Virus record (IMG/VR): IMGVR_UViG_3300022928_001147
Location: 1 to 64,000 of that record
Reading direction: 5' to 3' (one strand)
Source: a virus
DNA length: 64,000 nt
In this document: one piece after another, positions 1 to 7,972 of the stretch
Layout: the number at the start of each line of letters is the position of its first letter
Numbering within the stretch: the first letter of the stretch is position 1
The notes under the pieces: generated by a model
The model's input: the letters and a program-made list of their open reading frames with translations, nothing else
What the model was told of the DNA's origin: nothing
The model's database searches: none
Made by a program: the position numbers and the translations under genes

Positions 1-197
1 GTAAATTTTGGAGACGACCGGGGCATTTCAGGTTTAGCAGTCCTAAGTCTCTTCATCGTATTGAACTTGATCCTAATATTGAGCCCTGGACTTTATTTGT
101 ACCTGGTCCTAAGTTGAGAGAGTGGGGCTTTATCAAAGATGGCAATTGGGTGCAACACGAACAGTATTTGAAAGAGAAATATGAGCTCGAAAACTAA
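1..197 (+). CDS. C-terminal part of a conserved phage protein (5' end outside window)
   Basis: An open frame runs from base 3 to a TAA at 195-197, giving 64 residues with no start, so the gene begins before the window. The end contains PWTLFVPGP, REWGF and DGNWVQHEQY, an aromatic-rich pattern I associate with small conserved proteins of marine T4-like phages; this is memory of the family, not a search. The next gene starts inside it (17 bp overlap), the usual packing here. Function unknown. Confidence 0.6.
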   Translation, partial: KFWRRPGHFRFSSPKSLHRIELDPNIEPWTLFVPGPKLREWGFIKDGNWVQHEQYLKEKYELEN

Positions 198-528
198 TCC
201 GTACATTGGTACTATGGCAGGATTTAACGGATCCTATACTACCTATACTACCTCTAATACAAATACAGGAATAGGAGCGATTAGCTCTACAAGTATTGCA
301 GATGCTAAGATTACTATCGACGGTGGTGAGAATGGTAGTATGCGTGTCGATGTTCCGTTGCTAGTAAATGGCAGAGACGTTATGCGAGAGATTGACGAAA
401 TGCGTGATGCTATGCTATTATTAAAGCGTGACGTGGATATGGAATCTAAGTATCCTAAACTGCGAGAACTAAAAGATGCTTACGAGCGTCAGTTGGAAAA
501 ATATAAAACATTCGAGGCATTGAAATGA
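181..528 (+). CDS. Hypothetical phage protein with C-terminal coiled coil
   Basis: 115 residues. The first 45 are rich in Ser, Thr, Gly and Asn (low complexity). They are followed by a short beta-like stretch (KITIDGG, then VDVPLLVNGRDV) and a charged helix from about residue 65 to the end with heptad-like spacing. Small proteins of this build in T4-like phages are often virion or assembly components, but nothing proves it here. The start overlaps the preceding gene by 17 bp, and the stop shares ATGA with the next start. Transcription probably continues from upstream of the window. Confidence 0.6.
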   Translation: MSSKTNPYIGTMAGFNGSYTTYTTSNTNTGIGAISSTSIADAKITIDGGENGSMRVDVPLLVNGRDVMREIDEMRDAMLLLKRDVDMESKYPKLRELKDAYERQLEKYKTFEALK

Positions 529-1082
529 TTAAGAAACATTATTACAGTTGGCAAGACGTTGAGAAGATGTGTGTAAACATTGCTCTACAGATGTATAGAG
601 ATAACTGGCGTCCTGACTACATTGTAGGTATTACTAAAGGCGGCAATGTACCTGCTACTATCCTTTGTAATATGCTAGGCGTTCGCGGCGAAGCACTAAA
701 GGTTAGTTTGCGTGACGATGATCAAGGTCCAGAAAGTAACTTGTGGATGAGCGAAGATGCGTTTGGCTATGTTCCTGCAGAAGAACAAGAACAGCTAAAG
801 TGTCGATGGGATCTACACAAGCGTAAAAACATTCTTATTGTAGATGACATCAACGATACAGGTGCTACGTTTAACTGGATTAAACAGGATTGGATGAGCA
901 GTTGTTTACCTGGTGAAGATAATGCTTGGAATAGTGTCTGGGCAAATAATGTACGCTTTGCAGTTCTAACTGAAAACTTATCTAGCACATTTGACGGTGT
1001 GCGTTACAGTGTACACGAAGTTAACAAAGCAGAAGAAGACGTTTGGCTTGTATATCCTTGGGAGAATGTCAGTGAATATTGA
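525..1082 (+). CDS. Phosphoribosyltransferase-family protein
   Basis: 185 residues. The diagnostic PRPP-binding loop is present as ILIVDDINDTGAT (about residues 105-117): hydrophobic strand, two acidic residues, then the DTGAT turn. An earlier PDYIVGITKGGNVPA segment is the first strand and loop of the type I PRTase fold. Such proteins make or salvage nucleotides from PRPP and a base; the base cannot be told from the sequence, because the hood region is not distinctive. The length is normal for a small salvage PRTase. The gene is joined by ATGA to the gene before and overlaps the HIT gene by 17 bp. It could be a regulatory PRTase-fold protein rather than an enzyme. Confidence 0.85.
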   Translation: MIKKHYYSWQDVEKMCVNIALQMYRDNWRPDYIVGITKGGNVPATILCNMLGVRGEALKVSLRDDDQGPESNLWMSEDAFGYVPAEEQEQLKCRWDLHKRKNILIVDDINDTGATFNWIKQDWMSSCLPGEDNAWNSVWANNVRFAVLTENLSSTFDGVRYSVHEVNKAEEDVWLVYPWENVSEY

Positions 1083-1452
1083 TACACTTGAACTTGCTCG
1101 AACAGAAGGACGAGCACCTTGGACTAATGTAATCTATGATACACGAGACTTTGTAGTCTTTGAAGATGCATATCCTGTTACTGAAGGTCACACATTAGTT
1201 GTTCCCAAATCTAACACACAAGAAGAACTGCTCAAATGTTTTAAGTTTGCTACAGCAATGGGAAATGAAAACGTACAAGCAGAAAATAATATTACAGGTT
1301 ATAACATTGGCCTAAATATTGGTGCAAGTGCAGGACAAACTTGCATGTATCCTCATGTTCATCTTATCTTTAGACGAGATGGTGATACAAAAGATCCAAT
1401 CGGAGGCGTTCGAAACGTTATTCCAGGAATGGGAAATTATAAAGAACAATGA
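1066..1452 (+). CDS. HIT (histidine triad) family protein
   Basis: 128 residues from an ATG at 1066 with GGAG just upstream. A longer frame opens at 991 but lies inside the PRTase gene and looks out of frame before 1066. The C-terminal half has the HIT signature: GYNIGLNIG, then GQTCMYPHVHLI, then GGVRNVIP. In the usual triad H-x-H-x-H the first His is Tyr here, while the middle (nucleophilic) and last His remain. HIT proteins hydrolyse or transfer nucleoside phosphates. The GGVR-VIP tail matches the short bacterial HIT branch. It lies between a PRTase and an oxygenase, suggesting a small nucleotide-related cluster. Confidence 0.85.
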   Translation: MSVNIDTLELARTEGRAPWTNVIYDTRDFVVFEDAYPVTEGHTLVVPKSNTQEELLKCFKFATAMGNENVQAENNITGYNIGLNIGASAGQTCMYPHVHLIFRRDGDTKDPIGGVRNVIPGMGNYKEQ

Positions 1453-2003
1453 AAGAATTAGTTCATACTACTAAGGACGGATTAGAAATAACAGTTATTG
1501 ACGATCTGTTTGACTTTAATGTTAGAAGTATATGGATGAATGCTCTATATAATTCACATTATCATTTTAGTGTATCGTACGATAGCCAAGTCACTGATTT
1601 TAAAAGTACAAGCAATCTTGGCAGTTTATGGAATGCAAAGGATTGGGACGATTTTGGGTTAGCAAGACATCCAAATTGGAAATATGTTGAACCTTATCTC
1701 GAAAATAGAAAAATACAACGTGCATGGTTAAACTTACATACTGGTAAAGAACTTTACAGATACCATGCAGATCACAGTAATCAAACAGCAAAAAGTATTT
1801 TATTTTATCCAAATCTAAAATGGGAAAGTGAATGGGACGGTCAAACGATCTTTAAATCATTAGATTTACAAGAAGTAGAATACTGTGTCGAATATGTTCC
1901 AGGACGTATTGTGATCTTTGATAGTCGTATTCCGCACAAGGCAATACATCCTAACCACGAAGCACCAAATTTTAGAACAATAATTAATGCAGTTTTTTAT
2001 TAA
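1449..2003 (+). CDS. 2-oxoglutarate/Fe(II) oxygenase, prolyl-hydroxylase type
   Basis: 184 residues. The 2-His-1-carboxylate iron site is readable: H106 and D108 in YHADHS, H163 in SRIPHKA, with R176 in NFRTI as the 2-oxoglutarate anchor. Between them lies the family's LFYPN--W-SEWDG-T segment. This matches the P4H-like oxygenases common in marine myoviruses, which hydroxylate a protein side chain or small molecule using O2 and 2-oxoglutarate; the substrate is unknown. It overlaps the HIT gene by ATGA and is the last gene before a new sigma-70 promoter. Confidence 0.85.
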   Translation: MKELVHTTKDGLEITVIDDLFDFNVRSIWMNALYNSHYHFSVSYDSQVTDFKSTSNLGSLWNAKDWDDFGLARHPNWKYVEPYLENRKIQRAWLNLHTGKELYRYHADHSNQTAKSILFYPNLKWESEWDGQTIFKSLDLQEVEYCVEYVPGRIVIFDSRIPHKAIHPNHEAPNFRTIINAVFY

Positions 2004-2009
2004 TTACAC

Positions 2010-2038
2010 TTGACAAAACCTAAATAATCATGTATACT
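2010..2038 (+). promoter_or_regulatory. Sigma-70-type promoter for folE
   Basis: TTGACA at 2010-2015, 17 bp spacer, TATACT at 2033-2038, leading to folE with a GGAG site before its ATG. This is close to the bacterial consensus and implies reading by host RNA polymerase, likely early or middle in infection. Confidence 0.8.
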
Positions 2039-2051
2039 AACAGTTAGTATA
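2033..2051. promoter_or_regulatory. Perfect 9-bp palindrome over the folE promoter -10 (operator-like)
   Basis: TATACTAAC, one base, GTTAGTATA: a perfect inverted repeat whose left arm contains the -10 hexamer. Its position over the transcription start region is typical of a repressor or activator site. Related TAGTATATA sequences occur at the promoters near 8023 and 49925. The protein that binds is unknown. Confidence 0.5.
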
Positions 2052-2084
2052 TAAGACATCCACGTCATTAACTCGGAGAAATAA

Positions 2085-2771
2085 ATGAGCAAAGCAGAAC
2101 AAATTAAAGCCCGTTTGCAGGACGCAGACATTCGCTATTGGGCAGGCGACAACATCAGCGAAGTCCTACAAAAGGGCGATAAAGAAGAACTTATTGAAGG
2201 TGCAACACTTGCGTTTGAGCAAGTACTAGATGCACTAGTAATTGATCGTCACAATGATCCTAACTCGCACGGTACAGCGCGGCGTCTTGCTAAAATGTAC
2301 TTTAATGAGATTATGGCAGGACGCTATGATCCTATGCCTAGTGCAACAGCATTTCCTAATGATAGCGATGATCGTTACGATGGTATGCTTGTAGTTCGTT
2401 CAGAACTTAAAAGTATGTGTAGTCATCATCACCAGCCAGTAAGCGGTGTAGCGTACATCGGTATTATTGCAGCAGACAAACTAATCGGACTTAGCAAATA
2501 CACCCGCATTGCACAGTGGTGCGCTCGACGCGGCACACTGCAAGAAGAACTTGCAAATGATATTGCACGTGAGATTCAGAAAGCAACTGATGCAGAACAC
2601 CTAGGTGTTTATATTCAAGCAACACACGGTTGCTGTGAGAATCGTGGCATTATGGCACACAGCAGTTTGACACAAACAACTGTACTAAAAGGTGCGTTTA
2701 AAACAGATGCAGGTACTAAGAAAGAGTTCTTTGACAACATTAAACTACAGCAGGAGTTTGCACCACGATGA
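2085..2771 (+). CDS. folE: GTP cyclohydrolase I
   Basis: 228 residues, normal for bacterial FolE. It converts GTP to 7,8-dihydroneopterin triphosphate. Zinc ligands are C112 and H115 (SMCSHHH) and C183 (HGCCENRG). The conserved IGLSKYTRI-QW--R--LQEEL block follows the first zinc motif, as in active enzymes. With queE 280 bp downstream, the likely route is 7-deazaguanine (preQ0) synthesis rather than folate, as in many phages that put deazaguanine in DNA or feed host queuosine. The gene has its own sigma-70 promoter and GGAG ribosome site, and its stop overlaps the next start (ATGA). Confidence 0.95.
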   Translation: MSKAEQIKARLQDADIRYWAGDNISEVLQKGDKEELIEGATLAFEQVLDALVIDRHNDPNSHGTARRLAKMYFNEIMAGRYDPMPSATAFPNDSDDRYDGMLVVRSELKSMCSHHHQPVSGVAYIGIIAADKLIGLSKYTRIAQWCARRGTLQEELANDIAREIQKATDAEHLGVYIQATHGCCENRGIMAHSSLTQTTVLKGAFKTDAGTKKEFFDNIKLQQEFAPR

Positions 2772-2887
2772 ATAATTTAGGAAACTATGTTGCAATAATT
2801 ATGGCAAAGGTGTTTATACTAGCATTGTTTGCTATGGGTATGATCAGTTTAGGTATTGATCTTTATACAGGAAGGTTGCCGCTATGA
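2768..2887 (+). CDS. Small single-pass membrane protein, 39 residues
   Basis: ATG at 2768 overlaps the folE stop and the TGA at 2885-2887 overlaps the next start. It encodes 39 residues with one strongly hydrophobic stretch (about residues 8-30, VAIIMAKVFILALFAMGMIS) and a short polar tail. The two-sided overlap supports real translation. No homology recognised; possibly a small inner-membrane effector. Confidence 0.6.
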   Translation: MNNLGNYVAIIMAKVFILALFAMGMISLGIDLYTGRLPL

Positions 2888-3054
2888 AAGCTATAATTTA
2901 TATTATTACACTTCTAGTTATTATCGCAGTAGGTGTAGGCGGCTGGTATCTAAAGCGTGAAATCAATGCTTGGTTGTTCTATGACGGTGCAACACAAGAA
3001 GTTGTTTGTGAAATGGTTAAACCCGAATATTTAAAAGAAGGGGCGTGTAAATGA
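2884..3054 (+). CDS. Small membrane-anchored protein, 56 residues
   Basis: ATG at 2884, TGA at 3052-3054. The first 21 residues form a hydrophobic segment (AIIYIITLLVIIAVGVGG), followed by WYLKREINAW and a polar C-terminal domain with two Cys. It could be an uncleaved anchor or a secretion signal. It is linked by ATGA to both neighbours, so it is translated with folE and queE. No family recognised. Confidence 0.6.
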   Translation: MKAIIYIITLLVIIAVGVGGWYLKREINAWLFYDGATQEVVCEMVKPEYLKEGACK

Positions 3055-3923
3055 AACTACGCTATTCAGAAGCATTTTATAGTGTACAAGGCGAAGGTGC
3101 GTATGTAGGCGTACCTAGTGTATTTCTTCGTACATACGGTTGTAACTTCCGTTGTCAGAACTTTGGTCTGCCTCGTGGACGCGAAAAAACTAGATACAAT
3201 CCAGAAGTAGAAAAACTTATCAACGATAAAGTACACGAGACTACTAAAACATTTGAAGATTTGCCGCTGGTGTTTACCGGCTGCGATACTTACGCAAGCA
3301 TCTATCCTGAATTTAAAGATCTTGTTATGGACAAGACTATTGACGAAGTAGTAGATCATTTGCTATCACTTACTCCAGAAGGTAAGTGGACTATGGATAA
3401 TGGACAGGATGTCCATTTGATTCTCACTGGCGGAGAGCCGCTACTTGCTTGGCAGCGTTTGTATATTGAGTTGTTTGAGCATCCTAGAATGAAGGACTTA
3501 CGCAATGTTACATTTGAAACAAACACTACGCAATTCTTACACGCAGAGTTTGCAGACTATCTCAAAAATCGTGCAAGATTTAAAACAACGTTTAGCTGTT
3601 CACCCAAACTCTCCGTATCTGGAGAATCTTGGACAGACGCTATTAAGCCTGATGTTGCTGCCAATTACCGTTCTGTACTTAACGCTGATATGTACTTTAA
3701 ATTTGTTGTTGCTGACAGCATTGACGTTGAAGAAGTTGATCGCGCTGTTGAAGCATATCGGGCAAATGGTATTAACTGCCCTGTATACCTTATGCCAATG
3801 GGAGGACGTACTGAAGGTTATAACCTCACCGTACAGGAAGTTGCAAAACTTGCTATGGCCAAAGGATACAGATTCACTCCGAGACTCCACATTAGCTTAT
3901 TCGGAAATGCCTGGGGTACCTGA
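3051..3923 (+). CDS. queE: 7-carboxy-7-deazaguanine synthase, radical SAM
   Basis: 290 residues. QueE turns 6-carboxytetrahydropterin into 7-carboxy-7-deazaguanine. Seen: EAFYSVQGEG near the N-terminus (family hallmark), cluster Cys C31 and C35 in YGCNFRCQNFG, TGGEPLL for SAM binding, and a C-terminal PRLHISLFGN. The third cluster Cys is not at the canonical CxxxCxxC place (Phe there). A candidate is C78 in TGCDTYAS after an inserted stretch, a variant I recall from phage and some bacterial QueE. Co-transcribed with folE; queD is not in the window, though a QueC-like PP-loop protein is near 31.3-32.0 kb. Confidence 0.9.
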   Translation: MKLRYSEAFYSVQGEGAYVGVPSVFLRTYGCNFRCQNFGLPRGREKTRYNPEVEKLINDKVHETTKTFEDLPLVFTGCDTYASIYPEFKDLVMDKTIDEVVDHLLSLTPEGKWTMDNGQDVHLILTGGEPLLAWQRLYIELFEHPRMKDLRNVTFETNTTQFLHAEFADYLKNRARFKTTFSCSPKLSVSGESWTDAIKPDVAANYRSVLNADMYFKFVVADSIDVEEVDRAVEAYRANGINCPVYLMPMGGRTEGYNLTVQEVAKLAMAKGYRFTPRLHISLFGNAWGT

Positions 3924-3993
3924 TGAGGATTTAAAGATTCTCCGAGGTATACACACAGAAGAACAGTTTGATAAAATAAGGAAACAGATATGA
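3907..3993 (+). CDS. Possible 28-residue coupled small ORF
   Basis: ATG at 3907 lies inside the end of queE (17 bp overlap) and the TGA at 3991-3993 overlaps the next start. The product is charged (PDEDLKILRGIHTEEQFDKI). The longer frame reaching back to 3505 is an out-of-frame shadow of queE. Both ends show the overlap habit of true genes here, but so short a product may serve only to couple translation. Confidence 0.4.
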   Translation: MPGVPDEDLKILRGIHTEEQFDKIRKQI

Positions 3994-4385
3994 TGGGCTG
4001 GTGGAATAAACTAGTAAGAGACAAAAAGAAGCAAGAAGAAATACAGGCGCCTGTGGAATCTACCACTGAAGATCAGCGCAGAGCAATTCTTGCAAAAGAA
4101 AAAGAAGAAGCTACTGCGGCTGGCGAGGCTTGGGTAGCTGTACTTGATACACAAATTAATCCAGATAACATTAAGAACGGTTTCTTTGAGCTCGACTGGA
4201 ATAATCAGTTTATTGAAGAATTGCTTGATGCAGGTTACAGTGGTGAAACAAATGAAGCTATTGTAGATGCATGGTTTCGTACTATTGCTATGCAAATATT
4301 GGGTGAAGAAGGACTTGACACAGCGCGAGAAATGGGTTATATTAATGTAGTACCTATTAGTAAAGGCAAAAGCGAAGTATCATGA
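3990..4385 (+). CDS. Conserved hypothetical phage protein
   Basis: 131 residues. A basic N-terminus and a charged helix (residues 10-45) precede a domain containing FELDWNNQFIEELLDAGY and AIVDAWFRTIAMQI. The FELDWN-x-FI--L---GY-G-T pattern resembles a small protein next to the RNase H gene in marine T4-like phages (from memory). Two ATGs lie at 3990 and 3993; either could start. It ends in ATGA with the RNase H gene. Role unknown, perhaps in replication given the neighbour. Confidence 0.65.
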   Translation: MMGWWNKLVRDKKKQEEIQAPVESTTEDQRRAILAKEKEEATAAGEAWVAVLDTQINPDNIKNGFFELDWNNQFIEELLDAGYSGETNEAIVDAWFRTIAMQILGEEGLDTAREMGYINVVPISKGKSEVS

Positions 4386-5371
4386 GCACATATATTTTAG
4401 TAGACACAGCAAACACATTCTTTAGAGCTCGTCACGTAGTTCGTGGCGATATCGACACGAAAGTAGGCATGGCGCTACACATTACACTTAACAGTGTTAA
4501 GAAAGCATGGACTGACTTTAATGCAGATCACGTTGTATTCTGTTTAGAAGGTCGTAGCTGGCGTAAGGACTTTTACGAACCTTACAAGCGCAATCGACAA
4601 GTTGCACGTGACAAGTTGTCTCCTACAGAAGCAGAAGAAGATACAGCATTTTGGGAAATCTTTGACGAGTTTAAAAACTTTGTTACTGAGAAGACTAACT
4701 GTACTGTTATGCGTCATCCGCAACTAGAAGCAGATGATTTGATTGCAGGTTGGGTACAAATGCACCCTAATGACACTCATGTTATTATTAGTACAGATGG
4801 CGATTTTGCACAACTTATTGCACCTAACGTAAAACAGTATAACGGTGTTAGTAACACTATTATTACACACGAAGGGTACTTTGACGATAAGAAGCGTGAG
4901 CCTATTATTGATAAGAAGACTGGCGAGGCAAAGCCTGCACCTAATCCTAAATGGCAAATCTTTGAAAAGTGTATGCGTGGTGATACTAGTGATAATGTAT
5001 TTTCTGCTTATCCAGGTGTACGTGTTAAAGGTACTAAAAACAAAGTTGGTCTTACAGAAGCGTTTGAAGATAAAGAAACAAAAGGCTTTAACTGGAACAA
5101 CATGATGTTGCAGCGTTGGACTGATCATGAAGGTGTTGAACATCGTGTACTAGATGATTACAATCGTAATGTAGTGTTGTGTGATTTAACTGCACAACCT
5201 GCAGAGATTAGAGAACTAATTACTAGTACAATTAAAGAGCATGCTGTACCTAAGACAGTAGATCAAGTAGGCATGCGTCTTATGAAATTCTGCGCTAAGT
5301 GGGATATGCAACGTATTGCAGATCAAGCTACTTATTATGCAGAGCCACTAAATGCGAGGTATCCGGCATGA
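4382..5371 (+). CDS. rnh: T4-type RNase H / 5'-3' flap exonuclease
   Basis: 329 residues, near T4 RNase H length (305). It removes RNA primers and flaps during lagging-strand synthesis. Seen: first metal-binding Asp in LVDTANTFFRARH (about residue 8), LEADDLIAGW (acidic cluster, about 118-127), STDGDFAQLI, and a later MRGDTSDNV segment of the helix-hairpin region. These are the ordered acidic motifs of the FEN/PIN-like superfamily. ATGA overlaps with both neighbours place it in an operon of small conserved replication-associated genes. Confidence 0.9.
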   Translation: MSTYILVDTANTFFRARHVVRGDIDTKVGMALHITLNSVKKAWTDFNADHVVFCLEGRSWRKDFYEPYKRNRQVARDKLSPTEAEEDTAFWEIFDEFKNFVTEKTNCTVMRHPQLEADDLIAGWVQMHPNDTHVIISTDGDFAQLIAPNVKQYNGVSNTIITHEGYFDDKKREPIIDKKTGEAKPAPNPKWQIFEKCMRGDTSDNVFSAYPGVRVKGTKNKVGLTEAFEDKETKGFNWNNMMLQRWTDHEGVEHRVLDDYNRNVVLCDLTAQPAEIRELITSTIKEHAVPKTVDQVGMRLMKFCAKWDMQRIADQATYYAEPLNARYPA

Positions 5372-5826
5372 ATGCAAAAGAAATTATCAAGAATAAATTT
5401 TGGATTGTAGAAGATCAAGGTGTTAAATTTGGCACTATTAGTTTGAATGAAGATCAGTACATTCTAAGTACCCCAACAGGTACTAAGTTTTATCATAGTG
5501 AAAAGCAACTTACTAAAGCACTTGATAAAAAACTTAGTTGGACTGATTTAGAAATTACAGAAACATCAGCAAAAGAAGTACATGGTTATGCAACTAATAG
5601 TGTACCGTTTAATCCGATGTTTGATGTAAAACGCAAATTGCCGTTGTTTACTAAAAGTGACAAGAGCAAGAGTCTTTATTGTGCAGGCTACTACATTATC
5701 CAATTTGAAAAAGGCTGGGTTAAGAGCTTTTGTCCTAAATTGATTACTGTAGAACGTTACACTACTAAAGGTCCTTTTAAAACTGAAATTGAAATGCGTC
5801 AGGAGTTAAGCCGTGTCAACCGTTGA
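5368..5826 (+). CDS. Conserved hypothetical marine T4-like phage protein
   Basis: 152 residues from the ATG at 5368, which overlaps the RNase H stop; an earlier Met at 5299 lies inside RNase H. The most conserved-looking part is NPMFDVKRKLPLFTKSDKSK followed by CAGYYIIQF-KGWVKSFCPKL. I recall this block from cyanophage and pelagiphage genomes as an unnamed protein. No catalytic motif is evident. Confidence 0.7.
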   Translation: MNAKEIIKNKFWIVEDQGVKFGTISLNEDQYILSTPTGTKFYHSEKQLTKALDKKLSWTDLEITETSAKEVHGYATNSVPFNPMFDVKRKLPLFTKSDKSKSLYCAGYYIIQFEKGWVKSFCPKLITVERYTTKGPFKTEIEMRQELSRVNR

Positions 5827-6055
5827 ACCAATTAACACTAATCCTATTCAGCAGTTTATTAGTCAGGTCAAAAGTGCAGATGCAAGTAACCAGCGAGAAG
5901 TTAAATTAAATATTGAGCAAGCTCGTCGACTAGCATTTACACTTGGAGAAGTAATGACACGCTTAAACGGCGATTTAGAAGCCCTGCTAGTGAAGAAAAC
6001 TAGTGGTGCTGATGAAGTTATTTCTATTACAATGGACGGCGGAAACAAGTGGTAA
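5813..6055 (+). CDS. Conserved small phage protein, GTG start
   Basis: 80 residues from a GTG at 5813, 7 bases after AGGAG, which fixes the start; it overlaps the previous gene by 14 bp. The middle, REVKLNIEQARRLAFTLGEVMTRLNGDLEALL, is a likely amphipathic helical hairpin. Similar small proteins occur in the same order in marine T4-like phages, as I recall. Function unknown. Confidence 0.65.
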   Translation: MSTVEPINTNPIQQFISQVKSADASNQREVKLNIEQARRLAFTLGEVMTRLNGDLEALLVKKTSGADEVISITMDGGNKW

Positions 6056-6071
6056 TTTTGCTCTAAAAAGA

Positions 6072-6079
6072 GATAAATA
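6072..6079 (+). promoter_or_regulatory. T4-type late promoter (GATAAATA)
   Basis: GATAAATA, one mismatch from TATAAATA, 33 bases before the ATG at 6112 and after the stop at 6055. It is the same form as the octamers before the tail genes at 52.4 and 57.1 kb. No -35 match is needed for T4 late promoters. Confidence 0.45.
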
Positions 6080-6111
6080 TATGCGTAGTTAATTAAAGGA
6101 CAACGCATATT

Positions 6112-6399
6112 ATGAGCAGACCAAAGCCGACTATTTTAAAAGAGCATGTGGACAAGAAGACTTATAAGACCGAACAGGTGTTACAGTCTGATGCCATTTG
6201 GGCTGTGTTTTTTCAAAATCAGCCCTTTAATCTTAAAAGTGCAAATATGCTTACGAGCTATCCGGGCCCTAAGTATAAAAAGACCAGCTTTTCGAATCCT
6301 GGTCACGCATTCAATCTAGCTAAAAAGCTAAACAACTTATTCGATAGTGATGAATTTACTGTAGTTAAACTTACCGCAGGTGAAACGATTTTCGAATGA
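6112..6399 (+). CDS. Conserved hypothetical T4-like phage protein
   Basis: 95 residues. Contains PGPKYKKTSFSNPGHAFNLA (about residues 47-66), a block I recall from many marine T4-like phages, followed by KLNNLFDSDEFTV. Small basic protein without a known catalytic motif. A late-type octamer precedes it, and the stop overlaps the next start by 4 bp. Confidence 0.7.
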   Translation: MSRPKPTILKEHVDKKTYKTEQVLQSDAIWAVFFQNQPFNLKSANMLTSYPGPKYKKTSFSNPGHAFNLAKKLNNLFDSDEFTVVKLTAGETIFE

Positions 6400-6803
6400 A
6401 CTGGAAAGAAACATACACTAAGGTATTCCTTAAGGCTGCTGATAAAAGCATTAGCGAATTGGCCATTAAGGAATACCTTCCTGTTTGGTGGAAGAACACA
6501 AGAGCAAAAGACACTGGCGGTCTTAGATTAACAGACGAAGGATTTCGTTTTATTACAGAAGACATAGAATTAACTACTTATGAAGTTCCGTTTCCAGCTG
6601 ATTTTGAACTTACTACTAACGTAGTAATTTGGATGGATAACTTTATCGATTGTCCGTACTACTTAGGCAAGCATGGCATTATAGTAACAAACGAGAAAAA
6701 GGCCATGGAATTACACCTGTTCAGCGGCGACATACGCAAGTATGGACTAACAAAAGCACTAGGCAGGCATAAAAAAGATGATTTAGACACCAAAAGTGGT
6801 TGA
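6396..6803 (+). CDS. Conserved hypothetical phage protein
   Basis: 135 residues. It has EYLPVWWKNTR, GGLRLTDEGFRFI, and later DNFIDCPYY and MELHLFSGDIRKYG, a layout I recall from cyanophages as a conserved unnamed protein. The GLRLTDEGF motif resembles a short helix-turn DNA-binding or RNA-polymerase-associated segment, but this is weak. The TGA stop lies within the -35 of the next promoter. Confidence 0.65.
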   Translation: MNWKETYTKVFLKAADKSISELAIKEYLPVWWKNTRAKDTGGLRLTDEGFRFITEDIELTTYEVPFPADFELTTNVVIWMDNFIDCPYYLGKHGIIVTNEKKAMELHLFSGDIRKYGLTKALGRHKKDDLDTKSG

Positions 6804-6827
6804 CCTTTACTGCTACGATGCTATACT
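6800..6827 (+). promoter_or_regulatory. Sigma-70-type promoter for the MoxR gene
   Basis: TTGACC (6800-6805), 16 bp, TATACT (6822-6827). The TGA stop of the previous gene forms part of the -35 hexamer. An imperfect dyad, ACTAT-ATAC-ATAGT at 6825-6838, overlaps the -10, echoing the palindrome at the folE promoter. Confidence 0.65.
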
Positions 6828-6874
6828 ATATACATAGTTAGAAACAAGCACTGATAACTTTAAAGGAACACAAA

Positions 6875-7960
6875 ATGGAAAACTCCGCACTTCGTACCGT
6901 TACTCCTAACAGCGCAAAGAAAAGCATTGTACGTGCTTTTAAGAAAAAGCGTCCGCTGTTTATTTGGGGTCCTCCGGGCATTGGTAAATCAGACATCGTT
7001 CACCAGATTGGTGAGCAGATGGAAGCTAAGGTTATTGACATTCGTCTAAGCCTTTGGGAACCTACAGACATTAAAGGTATCCCTTACTTTGATCCAAATC
7101 AGAACAAAATGGTTTGGGGCGCTCCAAGCGAACTGCCTGATGCTGAAATGGCATCACAGCACAAATACATCATTCTTTTCCTAGACGAAATGAACTCGGC
7201 AGCGCCAGCAGTACAAGCGGCAGCATACCAGCTCATTCTTAACCGCAAGGTTGGACAATACACATTGCCCGACAACGTGTTGATTGTTGCCGCTGGTAAC
7301 CGCGAAGCAGATAAAGGTGTTACTTATCGTATGCCTGCTCCGTTGGCTAACCGTTTCGTTCACTTGGAATTAGCTGTTAACTTTGATGACTGGTTCCAAT
7401 GGGCAGTTGACAACAAAGTACACCGCGATGTTGTAGGTTACTTGACCTTCAGCAAGAAAGACTTGTATGACTTTGATCCTAAGTCACCAAGCCGTTCGTT
7501 CGCAACACCCCGTTCGTGGTCGTTTGTTTCAGAACTACTGGAAGATGACGATGATGACAACACTACTACCGATTTGGTTAGTGGCGCAGTAGGCGAAGGT
7601 CTTGCTGTGAAATTTATGGCGCACCGCAAAGTGTCGGCAACTATGCCTAATCCGACTGATATTTTGGACGGCAAAGTTAAAGAGATGAAGACAAAAGAGA
7701 TCAGTGCAATGTATTCCTTGACTGTCTCGCTCTGTTACGAACTGAAAGAAGCATGTGATAAAAATGACAAGAAGTTCGATGACAAAGTAAACAACTTCCT
7801 ACGCTTTGCAATGGATAACTTTGAAACTGAGTTGGTTGTTATGGGCATTAAACTTGCTCTTACACAATACTCACTACCGATTGACCCAGATGAAGTAGAA
7901 TGTTTTGATGAGTTTCACGAGCGTTTTGGTAAGTATATTACTGCCGCACAACGAGGCTAA
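6875..7960 (+). CDS. MoxR-type AAA+ ATPase
   Basis: 361 residues. Walker A GPPGIGKS (residues 32-39), Walker B IILFLDEMNSA (D104, E105), a sensor-1-like AAGNREADKG, and PLANRFVHLEL with the likely arginine finger. MoxR ATPases act with a VWA-domain partner to insert metals or remodel complexes, and the next gene is such a partner. The same pair occurs in cyanophages, as I recall. It has its own sigma-70 promoter and AAAGGA site. The phage client complex is unknown. Confidence 0.9.
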   Translation: MENSALRTVTPNSAKKSIVRAFKKKRPLFIWGPPGIGKSDIVHQIGEQMEAKVIDIRLSLWEPTDIKGIPYFDPNQNKMVWGAPSELPDAEMASQHKYIILFLDEMNSAAPAVQAAAYQLILNRKVGQYTLPDNVLIVAAGNREADKGVTYRMPAPLANRFVHLELAVNFDDWFQWAVDNKVHRDVVGYLTFSKKDLYDFDPKSPSRSFATPRSWSFVSELLEDDDDDNTTTDLVSGAVGEGLAVKFMAHRKVSATMPNPTDILDGKVKEMKTKEISAMYSLTVSLCYELKEACDKNDKKFDDKVNNFLRFAMDNFETELVVMGIKLALTQYSLPIDPDEVECFDEFHERFGKYITAAQRG

Positions 7961-7972
7961 CCATAAAAGAGC

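Noticed and set aside
3505-3993. 162-residue ORF overlapping queE
   Set aside because: Most of it is queE in another frame; only the last 28 codons are outside and are listed as a possible small ORF.
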